From the NCBI RefSeq assembly GCF_946151065.1, contig NZ_CAMGZA010000001.1:558001-622000 (forward strand): DNA of 64,000 nucleotides. The letters run 5' to 3'. The stretch is from Microbacterium sp. Marseille-Q6965 (GTDB taxonomy: Bacteria > Actinomycetota > Actinomycetes > Actinomycetales > Microbacteriaceae). Below are positions 44,337-51,766 of the stretch, one piece after another. Within the stretch, counting starts at the first letter, position 1; the number at the start of each line of letters is the position of its first letter. Both the position numbers and the translations under genes were made by a program. A model generated the notes under the pieces. It made no database searches. It saw nothing but the letters and a program-made list of their open reading frames with translations, and was not told the origin of the DNA.

Positions 44337-44453
44337 CACGTCGCCTCGCCTTCTCCTCGCCCCCGCCCGCCTGGGGACTGCGCGTTCGTATCGTCGCATT
44401 CGCGGCCCGCCGCGGTCACCCCCGCGCCGGATCCGCGCGACGCATCACACGTG

Positions 44454-44470
44454 CTTCAGCCCGGGTTCAG
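44454..44470 (+). promoter_or_regulatory. two TTCAG direct repeats before the response-regulator gene
   Basis: CTTCAG (44454-44459) and GTTCAG (44465-44470) are spaced by 11 bases, one helical turn, and lie just upstream of CACACT (44482-44487), a candidate -10 six bases before the ATG. OmpR-type regulators bind tandem repeats with this spacing. The same box recurs three times on the same strand in front of the PepSY-like gene, so this is a likely autoregulation site. Confidence 0.55.
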
Positions 44471-44493
44471 CGCTTCTCCGCCACACTGGGCGC

Positions 44494-45171
44494 ATGCGGA
44501 TCCTGGTGGTCGATGACGAGGAGCGTCTCGCGGAGGGCGTGCGGCGCGGTCTCGAGGCCGAGGGATTCGCCGTGGACGTCGCACACAACGGCGTGGATGG
44601 GCTGTGGCGCGCACGCGAGACGGCGTACGACGCGATCGCGCTCGATCTGATGATGCCGGGCATGAGCGGCTGGAAGGTCTGCGCGGCCCTGCGCGCCGAG
44701 GGCAATTGGACGCCCGTGCTCATGCTCACGGCGAAGGACGGCGAGTGGGATCAGCTGGAGGCGTTCGAGAACGGGGCCGACGACTACGTGACGAAGCCCT
44801 TCTCGTTCGCGGTGCTCGTCGCGCGGCTGCGCGCCCTGATCCGCCGCGGCGCGGTCGAGCGGCCCGTCGTACACGAGGCGGGCGACCTGCGCGTCGACCC
44901 CGCCTCTCATCGCGTCTGGCGCGGCGACACCGAGATCCCCGTCACGGCGCGCGAGTTCGCCGTGCTCGAGCACCTCATCCGGCATCGGGGCGACGTCGTG
45001 TCCAAGCGCGACCTGATCGCCGGGGTCTGGAACGACGACTTCGAGGGAGATCCGAACATCGTCGAGGTGTACGTGGGTCATCTGCGCCGCAAGCTCGACC
45101 GGCCCTTCGACCGGGCGGCGATCGAGACGATCCGCGGGGTCGGCTATCGTCTGGCGGCCGATGGCGGCTAA
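44494..45171 (+). CDS. OmpR/PhoB family response regulator
   Basis: A 225-residue two-domain regulator. The receiver domain (1-115) has the acidic pocket VVDDEE, the phospho-acceptor aspartate in LDLMMPGMSG (about residue 51) and the lysine in VTKPFS. The C-terminal winged helix (125-223) ends with VYVGHLRRKLDRPF and IETIRGVGYRLA. ATG at 44494 follows CACACT by six bases. It overlaps the histidine kinase gene by 11 bases and probably controls both itself and the secreted PepSY-like protein downstream of the kinase. Confidence 0.96.
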   Translation: MRILVVDDEERLAEGVRRGLEAEGFAVDVAHNGVDGLWRARETAYDAIALDLMMPGMSGWKVCAALRAEGNWTPVLMLTAKDGEWDQLEAFENGADDYVTKPFSFAVLVARLRALIRRGAVERPVVHEAGDLRVDPASHRVWRGDTEIPVTAREFAVLEHLIRHRGDVVSKRDLIAGVWNDDFEGDPNIVEVYVGHLRRKLDRPFDRAAIETIRGVGYRLAADGG

Positions 45172-46486
45172 ACGGGCATGGGGGTCGGTGCGCGCGCGAA
45201 CGACGCTCGGCGCGACGATCGTGGTGGCGGTGGCGCTGGCCGTGGGCGCGGTCGCGTTCTTCTTCGTCTTGCGTGGGAACGTGCTCGCGACGGCGGAGCG
45301 TGGCGCGGAGACCCGCGCCGAGCAGCTCGTCTCGGCGGTCGAGTCGGACGGCGTCGACGCAGTGTCGGGGCTGGACGACGAGCTCGTGCAGGTCGTGGAC
45401 GGTGCCGGCACCGTGCTCGCCGCCGCAGAAGACGCGCAAGGCCTGCGGCTGCCGCCGGTCGATGATCCCGCGGTCGTGATGCTCGACGACGACGCCGTGC
45501 TGCTCGTCTCCGAGAGCGTCGAGAGCGGGGGCGGCACGGGTGGCGCCGGCCACGTCGTCGTGGGCATTCCGATCGACGACGAACTCGAAACCCTCGCCAC
45601 GGTCGCGGTCATGCTCGCCGTCGCCGTGCCCGTCGTCGTCGCGCTCGTCGCCGCGACAACCTGGATCGTCACGGGGCGTGCGCTGCGCCCCGTCACGCGA
45701 ATCCGCCGCGAGGTCGACGGCATCACCGCCGAGCACCTGGAACGGCGGGTGCCCGTGCCCGAATCCTCCGACGAGATCGCGGCGCTCGCACGCACGATGA
45801 ACGCCATGCTGGATCGGCTGGACCGCTCCGCGCGGGCGCAGCGTGCCTTCGTCTCTGACGCCTCTCACGAGCTGCGTTCGCCGCTCGCGACGATCCGTCA
45901 GCACGCGGAGCTCGCCCAGGCGCACCCCGGGATCACGTCGGTGACCGAGCTGGCCGAGGTCGTGCACGAGGAGGGGCTGCGCCTGCAGGGCATCGTCGAC
46001 GCGCTGCTGCTGCTCGCCCGCCTCAGCGAGGGCGCCGAGGAGGCGGCGGAGACCGTCGATGTCGACGACCTGGCTCTCGCCGAGGCCGCGCGACTGCGCG
46101 CGCAGGGCCTTCACGTCGACGCGTCCGGCATCGGGGCGGCGCGCGTGACCGGGAGCGGGCGGCTGATGGCCCAGCTGCTGCGGAACCTCTGCGACAACGC
46201 CTCCCGGCACGCGGCGGGTCGCATCGCGATCTCGACCCGACAGCACGGCGGCCGGGTGGTGTTGACGGTGGAGGATGACGGATCGGGCATCCCGGCGGCC
46301 GAACGTGAGCGGGTGTTCGAGCGCTTCGTGCGCCTCGACGAGGCCCGCGCGCGCGATGCCGGCGGGAGCGGGCTCGGCCTCGCGATCGTGCAGGGGATCG
46401 CCACGGCACACGGCGGCACCGCGGCGGTGGACGAGTCCCGCTGGGGCGGCGCGCGTTTCACCATGACGCTCCCGGCGGCGTCCTGA
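45161..46486 (+). CDS. sensor histidine kinase
   Basis: A 441-residue EnvZ/CusS-like kinase. Helix 1 spans about 18-40, an extracytoplasmic acidic sensor domain (45-140) has many Asp/Glu/Gly residues, helix 2 spans about 145-170, followed by a HAMP domain (GRALRPVTRIRREVD), the H-box FVSDASHELRSPLATIR with the phosphorylated histidine, N-box LCDNASRHA and G-boxes DDGSGIP and GGSGLGLAIV. Complete and likely active. The acidic sensor region and the acidic PepSY-like partner suggest a cation or envelope signal, unproved. Confidence 0.95.
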   Translation: MAAKRAWGSVRARTTLGATIVVAVALAVGAVAFFFVLRGNVLATAERGAETRAEQLVSAVESDGVDAVSGLDDELVQVVDGAGTVLAAAEDAQGLRLPPVDDPAVVMLDDDAVLLVSESVESGGGTGGAGHVVVGIPIDDELETLATVAVMLAVAVPVVVALVAATTWIVTGRALRPVTRIRREVDGITAEHLERRVPVPESSDEIAALARTMNAMLDRLDRSARAQRAFVSDASHELRSPLATIRQHAELAQAHPGITSVTELAEVVHEEGLRLQGIVDALLLLARLSEGAEEAAETVDVDDLALAEAARLRAQGLHVDASGIGAARVTGSGRLMAQLLRNLCDNASRHAAGRIAISTRQHGGRVVLTVEDDGSGIPAAERERVFERFVRLDEARARDAGGSGLGLAIVQGIATAHGGTAAVDESRWGGARFTMTLPAAS

Positions 46487-46519
46487 AGAGGTCTTCAGGA
46501 CGCTTCAGACCCGCTTCAG
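46483..46519 (+). promoter_or_regulatory. cluster of four CTTCAG boxes before the PepSY-like gene
   Basis: CTTCAG occurs at 46493-46498, 46503-46508 and 46514-46519 on the plus strand with steps of 10 and 11 bases, and once inverted at 46483-46488. The inverted pair forms TCCTGAAG-AGGT-CTTCAGGA (46481-46500), which overlaps the kinase stop codon. The array lies 24 bases upstream of the next ATG. Likely high-affinity binding site of the adjacent response regulator. Confidence 0.6.
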
Positions 46520-46542
46520 CACCCTCGATGCACCATCGGATC

Positions 46543-47286
46543 ATGAGCGATCACGACAACACACCCCAGACTCACGCCAGCCCCGAGCCGGCCACTCCGG
46601 CGACGACCGAACCCGCCGTCGAGCGGGCTTCCGCACCGACGAAACCGCGCCGCAAGCGCGGCCTGTGGATCGCCGGCGGCGTGGTCGCCGCCGCGCTGCT
46701 CGCCGGCGGCGGCGTCGCGGCCGGCGCGGCGCTCGCCGACGTCGACGACGACGATGACGATCACGTGGCCAGCTCCTCGCAGGAGGGCGACGCGGGGTCG
46801 GCGGACGATGACCGCGACGGTGACGACCGCGACGGGGCCGACTCGAACGACTCCGCCGCGGCTGCGACGCCCTACGGCAGTGACACCGCGCCGGCGATCG
46901 TCGACATCGCCGAGGCGGCGCGTGCCGCAGCCGAGGGCGACGTCGTGAGCATCGACGCCGAGCGCGACGGCACGTGGGAGGTGCAGCTCGAGACCGCCGC
47001 GGGCGACGAGTCGGAGGTGCGCGTCACGCCCGACGGCACCGCCGAGGTCGTCGCCACGGAGGCGGCCGACGGCGACGACCGCACCCCCGAGCACGTGCTC
47101 GACGCCGACACGATCACCTCGCTCGTGGAGGCGGCGCTCGCCGACACGGAGGGCACGATCATCGAGCTCGGCAGCGACGACGGGCGCACGCCGTACGACG
47201 TCACCGTGCTCACGGGCGACGGCCGCACGGTCGAGCTCGACCTCACCACCGACTTCGCGATCGAGTCGCGCGACACCGACGACTGA
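46543..47286 (+). CDS. membrane-anchored acidic PepSY-like protein
   Basis: A 247-residue protein. A Pro/Thr-rich cytoplasmic N-terminus (1-40) ends in KPRRKRG, one transmembrane helix follows (about 44-66), then a run of Asp residues and an acidic Ser/Asp linker. The C-terminal 150 residues look like two PepSY-type repeats (EGDVVSIDAERDGTWEVQLETAAGDESEVRVTPDG and EGTIIELGSDDGRTPYDVTVLTGDGRTVEL). Topology places this part outside the cell. It is probably induced by the two-component system upstream through the CTTCAG boxes. An ATG at 46528 is the alternative start. Confidence 0.78.
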   Translation: MSDHDNTPQTHASPEPATPATTEPAVERASAPTKPRRKRGLWIAGGVVAAALLAGGGVAAGAALADVDDDDDDHVASSSQEGDAGSADDDRDGDDRDGADSNDSAAAATPYGSDTAPAIVDIAEAARAAAEGDVVSIDAERDGTWEVQLETAAGDESEVRVTPDGTAEVVATEAADGDDRTPEHVLDADTITSLVEAALADTEGTIIELGSDDGRTPYDVTVLTGDGRTVELDLTTDFAIESRDTDD

Positions 47287-47297
47287 TCCGCGGACAC

Positions 47298-47333
47298 GAC
47301 GAGGGGCTGGTGTCGTGGCACCGGCCCCTCGTC
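47298..47333 (+). terminator. long hairpin terminator after the PepSY-like gene
   Basis: GACGAGGGGC at 47298-47307 pairs perfectly with 47324-47333, and the inner bases continue the stem with wobble pairs to a four-base loop. It lies between convergent genes and can stop transcription of both. Confidence 0.75.
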
Positions 47334-47379
47334 TCGTTCAGCGCTCGTTCGCTGCTTCCCATCCCGGACCGTCAGGGGT

Positions 47380-48084
47380 TCAGCGACGCCGGCCCCCGGC
47401 GAGCGCGAAGTCGACCGCGGCGGCGGCGTGCAGGGTCGTCGAGGCGAAGACGGGGACGGACACGTCCTCCTCCCCGATCAGCAGCTCGATCTCGGTGCAC
47501 CCGAGGATGACGCCCTCGGCTCCCTCGGCGACGCCGTCCTCGATGATGCCGCGGAACGCCTGCCGAGACTCGTCGCTCACGACGCCGAGCACGAGCTCGT
47601 CGTAGATCACCCGGTTCACCGTCGCCCGCCCGTCTGCGTTGGGGACGATGGTCTGCACCGCGTTCGCGTCCATCCGCTCGCGGTAGAACGCCTCCTCCAT
47701 CGTGAAGCGGGTACCGAGCAGCAGGACCTTCGACAGCCCGGCCTCCAGGATCGCCTCCCCGGTGACGTCGACGAGATGGAGGAACGGGACGCCGACCGCG
47801 TTCTCGATGTGGCCCGACACCTTGTGCATCGTGTTCGTGCAGAGCACGATGAGCTCGGCGCCGGCCGCCTCCAACGAGCGCGCCTCTCGCGCGAGCAACT
47901 CTCCTGCGGCCGCCCATTCGCCCGCGGTCTGCATGCGCTCGATCTCGGCGAAGTCCACGGACCCCATGACGCAACGCGCCGAGTGCAGACCGCCGAGGCG
48001 ATCCCGCACGCCCTCGTTGATCAGTCGGTAGTAGAGAGCAGAGCTCTCCCAGCTCATCCCGCCGATGAGGCCGATCTTCTTCAC
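47380..48084 (-). CDS. aspartate/glutamate racemase family protein
   Basis: A 234-residue cofactor-free racemase with both catalytic cysteines: LCTNTMHK (about residue 82) and LGCTEIELL (about residue 194). The start KKIGLIGGMSWESSALYYRLIN is typical of the YgeA-like amino-acid racemases. Substrate may be aspartate, glutamate or a broad set. GTG at 48084 is six bases after TAGCGT, the leaderless pattern. The small acidic-protein gene lies just upstream on the same strand. Confidence 0.92.
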   Translation of the reverse strand: MKKIGLIGGMSWESSALYYRLINEGVRDRLGGLHSARCVMGSVDFAEIERMQTAGEWAAAGELLAREARSLEAAGAELIVLCTNTMHKVSGHIENAVGVPFLHLVDVTGEAILEAGLSKVLLLGTRFTMEEAFYRERMDANAVQTIVPNADGRATVNRVIYDELVLGVVSDESRQAFRGIIEDGVAEGAEGVILGCTEIELLIGEEDVSVPVFASTTLHAAAAVDFALAGGRRR

Positions 48085-48111
48085 GGCACGACGCTATCGC
48101 GCCCAAGCCCG

Positions 48112-48285
48112 CTAATCGGCGTCGGCGCCATCACCCGAATCGATCGCGCTCGGCTCGCGGTCCTCGACCACGGCGGCCGTCACCGTCTCCGTCGTCCCAC
48201 CGGCGCGCAGGTGCGCCTCGCGCAGCGCGCGCTCGATCGCAAGGTCGATCGGCGATCCCGGCTCAATGTGCTCTTCGCTCGACAT
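48112..48285 (-). CDS. small acidic protein, 57 residues
   Basis: A 57-codon ORF with strongly GC-biased third positions and a clear GGAGG site five bases before the ATG at 48285. The product is helical in the middle (SPIDLAIERALREAHLRAGGTTETVTAAVVED) and ends in an acidic tail. No cysteine, signal peptide or membrane segment. I recognise no family. It precedes the racemase gene by 27 bases on the same strand. Confidence 0.65.
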   Translation of the reverse strand: MSSEEHIEPGSPIDLAIERALREAHLRAGGTTETVTAAVVEDREPSAIDSGDGADAD

Positions 48286-48331
48286 GGCGCCTCCTGCGCC
48301 TCACGGTACTCTCACGCCCGCGAACTCGCCC

Positions 48332-48373
48332 GCCGAAGCGCTCGCGTCGCCCCTCCCCTTCCAGCGCTTCGGC
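48332..48373 (-). terminator. 11-bp stem after the SDR gene
   Basis: GCCGAAGCGCT at 48332-48342 pairs with 48363-48373 around a 20-base loop, about 50 bases past the stop of the SDR gene. It could stop SDR transcription before the small acidic gene; the loop is long for a terminator. Confidence 0.4.
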
Positions 48374-48424
48374 GCGTTCCGCGTGGGGTGCGCCATCCGA
48401 GCAGGGGCACGTTCGTCCGGGGCG

Positions 48425-49216
48425 TTACAGCATGGCGGTGAGGACACCGCCGTCCGCACGTATGGCCGCACCGTTGGTGGCGGATGCCCGGGGGCTCGCG
48501 AGGTATGTGACGAGGTGGGCCACCTCGTCGGGCTCGAGAAAGCGCTCGAGGAGCGTGGTCGCGTTCTGGCCGATGATCGCCGCCTTGATCGTCTCGACGG
48601 GGGCGGACTCCATGTCGGCGATCGACTCCACCGTGGCAGCGACGCCGTCGGAGTACGTCGGCCCACCCAGCACCGTGTTGACGGTGACACCCGTGCGTTT
48701 CGTGAGCTTCGAGAGGCCGTTGCCGAGGGCGATCATCGCCGCCTTCGTGACGCCGTAGTGCACCATATCGGCGGGGACGTTCACTCCCGACTCGCTGCTG
48801 ATGAACAGCACTCGACCCCATCCCCTCTCGAGCATCCCCGGGAGGATGCGGCGCGACAGGCGCACCCCGCTCATGAGGTTGACGTCGAGGTACCGTGCCC
48901 ACTCCTCGTCTGGGATCGCGTCGAAGTCCGCCAAGCCGAACAGGCCGACGTTGTTCACGAGAATGTCGACGGGTTCCAGGTCGTCGAGCAGACGGGCGAC
49001 GTCCTCGGGCCGCGCGAAGTCCGCCGCGAGACCGCCATGGTTGGCGAAGGGATGGGCCGCACGCAACCTCGCCACGGCCTCCTCCACTCGGTCCCGCGTG
49101 CGTCCGTTGACGATCACGCGCACTCCCTCCTTGGCGAGCGCCGAGGCGATCGCGAAGCCGATCCCCTGCGTCGACCCGCTCACGAATGCCGTCTTTCCTT
49201 CGAGCTGCAGATCCAT
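48425..49216 (-). CDS. short-chain dehydrogenase/reductase
   Basis: A 263-residue classical SDR. The NAD(P) motif reads SGSTQGIG (residues 14-21), NNVG is present, and the catalytic set is ISSES, then YGVTK (Tyr and Lys). Arg in NGRTRD after strand 2 suggests NADP. Substrate unknown. It is divergent from a MarR regulator with a perfect 18-bp palindrome in its promoter and is probably repressed by it. Confidence 0.93.
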   Translation of the reverse strand: MDLQLEGKTAFVSGSTQGIGFAIASALAKEGVRVIVNGRTRDRVEEAVARLRAAHPFANHGGLAADFARPEDVARLLDDLEPVDILVNNVGLFGLADFDAIPDEEWARYLDVNLMSGVRLSRRILPGMLERGWGRVLFISSESGVNVPADMVHYGVTKAAMIALGNGLSKLTKRTGVTVNTVLGGPTYSDGVAATVESIADMESAPVETIKAAIIGQNATTLLERFLEPDEVAHLVTYLASPRASATNGAAIRADGGVLTAML

Positions 49217-49251
49217 CTCGTCCGTTCCCGCGGCGGCGCCCCGCGTACCGA

Positions 49252-49269
49252 TACTTGCCTGGGCAAGTA
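49252..49269. promoter_or_regulatory. 18-bp palindrome, MarR operator 1
   Basis: TACTTGCCTGGGCAAGTA is perfectly symmetric apart from its two central bases. It lies 36 bases upstream of the SDR start, between a weak -35 and the TATCGG -10-like box of that gene read on the minus strand. Size and symmetry fit a MarR dimer. Confidence 0.7.
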
Positions 49270-49283
49270 ACCCTAGACCACGT

Positions 49284-49301
49284 TACTTTCCTGAGCAAGC
49301 A
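49284..49301. promoter_or_regulatory. imperfect copy of the palindrome, MarR operator 2
   Basis: TACTTTCCTGAGCAAGCA matches operator 1 at 15 of 18 positions, 32 bases (three helical turns) away. It overlaps TTACTT (49283-49288), the -35 that pairs over 17 bases with TACGAT (49306-49311), six bases before the marR ATG. Binding here would shut down the marR promoter. Confidence 0.65.
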
Positions 49302-49317
49302 ACGGTACGATCGACTC

Positions 49318-49824
49318 ATGACACACCCTTCGCTGCCTGCCGGCCTTGACGCCGCACGCCTGGAGGTGTGGGCGGCCGTCGCCACGCTCCTCGAACGGTT
49401 GCCTGCGGCCCTCGACGCCCAGCTGCAGCGTGACAGCGACCTGACCCACTTCGAGCACGGACTGTTGTTCGCCCTCGGTACGGCGCCCGACCGTACGCTG
49501 CGGATGAGCACGCTCGCCGGCTACGCGAACTGCACGCTCTCGCGTCTGTCCCGCGCGGTCACGCGCCTGGAGAAGAGGGGATTGGTGCGGCGCGAGGTCG
49601 ACCCTGACGATGGTCGCGTCTCGCTCGCCATACTCACCGACGACGGACACGATCTGCTGCAGCAGTCGACGCCTGCACACCACGCCCTCGTCGAGAGGCT
49701 CGTCTTCGAACCGCTCAGCGAGGCACAGGTCCGCCAGCTCGGTGCCATCAGCCGCGCGATCAACGCGGCGATCGACCCCACGGGAACGTGGACGCCGCCC
49801 GTCTCCTCGGGGGCGACGCGTTGA
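49318..49824 (+). CDS. MarR family transcriptional regulator
   Basis: A 168-residue regulator with the MarR winged helix at about 60-110 (MSTLAGYANCTLSRLSRAVTRLEKRGLVRREVDPDDGRVSLAILTDDG) and flanking dimer helices. ATG at 49318 is six bases after TACGAT without a ribosome binding site, so it is probably leaderless. It is expected to repress itself and the divergent SDR through two related operators; the inducing ligand is probably the SDR substrate. Confidence 0.93.
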   Translation: MTHPSLPAGLDAARLEVWAAVATLLERLPAALDAQLQRDSDLTHFEHGLLFALGTAPDRTLRMSTLAGYANCTLSRLSRAVTRLEKRGLVRREVDPDDGRVSLAILTDDGHDLLQQSTPAHHALVERLVFEPLSEAQVRQLGAISRAINAAIDPTGTWTPPVSSGATR

Positions 49825-49974
49825 AAAGACGGCAACCACGCCGCGTGGCCGACCACTCACCAGCCTCCCCCATCATCGCCCGCGCGCCGGAAGACGGAAA
49901 CCGGAAACCGTCCGGCCGGGGCGCCGCCGAGGCTCCTGGTCGATCACGGCGTGCCGAGCCGGTACGTTGAGCAC

Positions 49975-50640
49975 ATGCGCCCGTACGCACCGCTTCTCGT
50001 GGCCGCCGCGACTGTACTGACTGGTTGCGCTTCACTCGCACCGACCGACGCGGACGCGCCATCCACCGCCCACTCCCCGAACGTCACCACACCTCGCCCC
50101 GAGACCCCGACTCCGTCTTTTCCCGCGGCCGACGCCGAGTTGATCGTTTCACTCGACGTCATTCAATACGACGACGGGTCCTCCACGCGAGAGATCGGCT
50201 TCGAGGACGGCGCCGGCGTCGTCTCACTCTTCGAATCACTGACGGGTGCGAACCCGCAGGTGGAGGAAGTGAAGGAGCCCTACGGCGACGCCGTCTGGTA
50301 CAGGCTGTCGCACTTCGACGGCGTGAGCGTGGGCGTCGATGAGGCCGGCCATGCCTTCCTCTCCATCGACGAGGCCGCGGTGGGCGGGGTGCCGATCCGG
50401 ACGCGGGCCGGGCTCGCCGTCGGCGCGTCGCGACAGGAGGTGCTGGCCGCCGGCGGATGGGACCAGTGGGACGCGGACGGCGACGGCGTCTTTGACTACC
50501 TCGGCTCCGAGCCGCGCGACGTCGAGGGCACGCGGTCACTGACGCGACCGGGCGAGGTGGGGCGGGAGTACTTCCTCTTCACGCTCGACGGCGACATCGT
50601 CACAGAAATCCAGTGGGGCAACGACTTCTCCGACATCTGA
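49975..50640 (+). CDS. secreted lipoprotein of unknown function
   Basis: A 221-residue lipoprotein. The signal peptide has the lipobox LTGC with the cysteine at residue 18, followed by a Thr/Pro-rich linker (about 20-50) and a folded domain starting AELIVSLDVIQYDDGSSTREIGFEDG. DADGDGVFDYLG near residue 175 resembles a calcium-binding loop, and the GLAVGASRQEVLAAGG segment is common in actinobacterial lipoproteins. ATG at 49975 is six bases after TACGTT. No family name assigned. Confidence 0.82.
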   Translation: MRPYAPLLVAAATVLTGCASLAPTDADAPSTAHSPNVTTPRPETPTPSFPAADAELIVSLDVIQYDDGSSTREIGFEDGAGVVSLFESLTGANPQVEEVKEPYGDAVWYRLSHFDGVSVGVDEAGHAFLSIDEAAVGGVPIRTRAGLAVGASRQEVLAAGGWDQWDADGDGVFDYLGSEPRDVEGTRSLTRPGEVGREYFLFTLDGDIVTEIQWGNDFSDI

Positions 50641-50644
50641 CTGC

Positions 50645-51029
50645 GTGGTCGACTCGGGCTGGCAGACCAACCCGGAATCACTCCTTCCCGTCATCGACGA
50701 CATCGAGGGTTTCCGTGACGTCCACCGCGACGACGAGGCGCGCGACGCTTTGGAGGCCTTGCGGGGCGGCATCCGTGAGGCCGAGTCGCTCCTGCAGGCA
50801 TCGACACAGCCGGATTCGCCGCGCGCTTATGGCGGACGCCTCGCGCGAGCAAGGGCGCCACGAAGCCTCGATCCGCGCTTATCTGAAGCTCGTGAAGGAG
50901 GCCGCGGGACGCGTTACGAAGCCGTCGTGCAACAAGCCGTTCTTCGTCGCTGGACGCTACGCAGGCGCTCTGCAGTCATGCGAGGGCGCGGTCAGCCTCG
51001 GCCTGGCGACGGAGCGCCGCCCGACCTGA
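50645..51029 (+). pseudogene. frameshifted gene remnant behind the lipoprotein gene
   Basis: This fills the 452-base gap after the lipoprotein. From a GTG at 50645 the frame encodes VDSGWQTNPESLLPVIDDI and a helical stretch up to SLLQASTQPDSPRA (about 50825), then loses coding character. A second frame continues LMADASREQGRHEASIRAYL to a stop at 51029, with GC-rich third positions. The two halves join into one protein of about 128 residues if one shift near 50825 is assumed. No family recognised. Sequencing error or two small overlapping genes remain possible. Confidence 0.45.
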
Positions 51030-51092
51030 TCGCACCGTCCCGCCTCGCCGTCCGCCGCACCGCAACAACCGGTCGCCGACGACTGAGCCACC

Positions 51093-51641
51093 CTAGGACG
51101 GGACGGACGCGGACCCCACGGCCGCCTGAATCCGCTGGATCGTCGCCCCAAGGATGCCGCGGGAGAGCAGTCCCGCACCGAGCGGACCGGCACCATCCGC
51201 GCCCAGCGGCGGCAGCCGCCGCAGCACCTCGCGCTCCCCGTCCGACAGATCCGCCAGCTGCCAGCGGATCTCCGCCTGCACCGCCTCGGGCCTCCCCGGC
51301 TCCGCCAGCGAGACCGCCTTCGCCGCATAGGCAGCGGCGCCGAGGGCGTGCGCGCCCATGTGTGCGACGGCCGCGGCCTGCCCGGCGGCGCGCGCCGCAG
51401 CCGCCCCGGCGGGCGTCATCGCCGCACCGGCGGCCTTCACGCCGACCAGTCGTTTGCGGATCTCCTCGGCGGCCGTTCCGCGCCCCTCGCTGTACGCGCG
51501 GGTGCGAACGATCGCGTCCTCGAGCAGCGATCGCGCGTCGGCGTCGCCGTCGAAGAGCGGCAGCACGCGCTGCGCGCACGCGGCCGCCCAACGAGCGATC
51601 ACGCGGCGGTCTGAGTCGCTGAGGGTCTGGATCGAGGTCAC
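51093..51641 (-). CDS. putative immunity-type protein (Imm-5-like)
   Basis: A 182-residue helical protein. DRRVIARWAAACAQRVLPLFDG near the start and AAGQAAAVAHMGAHALGAAAYAAKAV in the middle match a group annotated in actinobacteria as putative immunity proteins of polymorphic toxin systems. No toxin gene is visible nearby, so this is either an orphan immunity gene or a misnamed family. GTG at 51641 begins the conserved part. Convergent with the frameshifted remnant and divergent from the BASS transporter gene. Confidence 0.65.
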   Translation of the reverse strand: MTSIQTLSDSDRRVIARWAAACAQRVLPLFDGDADARSLLEDAIVRTRAYSEGRGTAAEEIRKRLVGVKAAGAAMTPAGAAAARAAGQAAAVAHMGAHALGAAAYAAKAVSLAEPGRPEAVQAEIRWQLADLSDGEREVLRRLPPLGADGAGPLGAGLLSRGILGATIQRIQAAVGSASVPS

Positions 51642-51766
51642 GGGTCGATTCTCGCGGCGGCGGCGCTCGGCGCGCCACACTCGTGCGTTTCGCTCAACGA
51701 CAGCGCGACCGCGACGCGCGAAGTGTGCAGATTGCGCGTCGCGCGGCCGGGATCTGATAGTCATGA

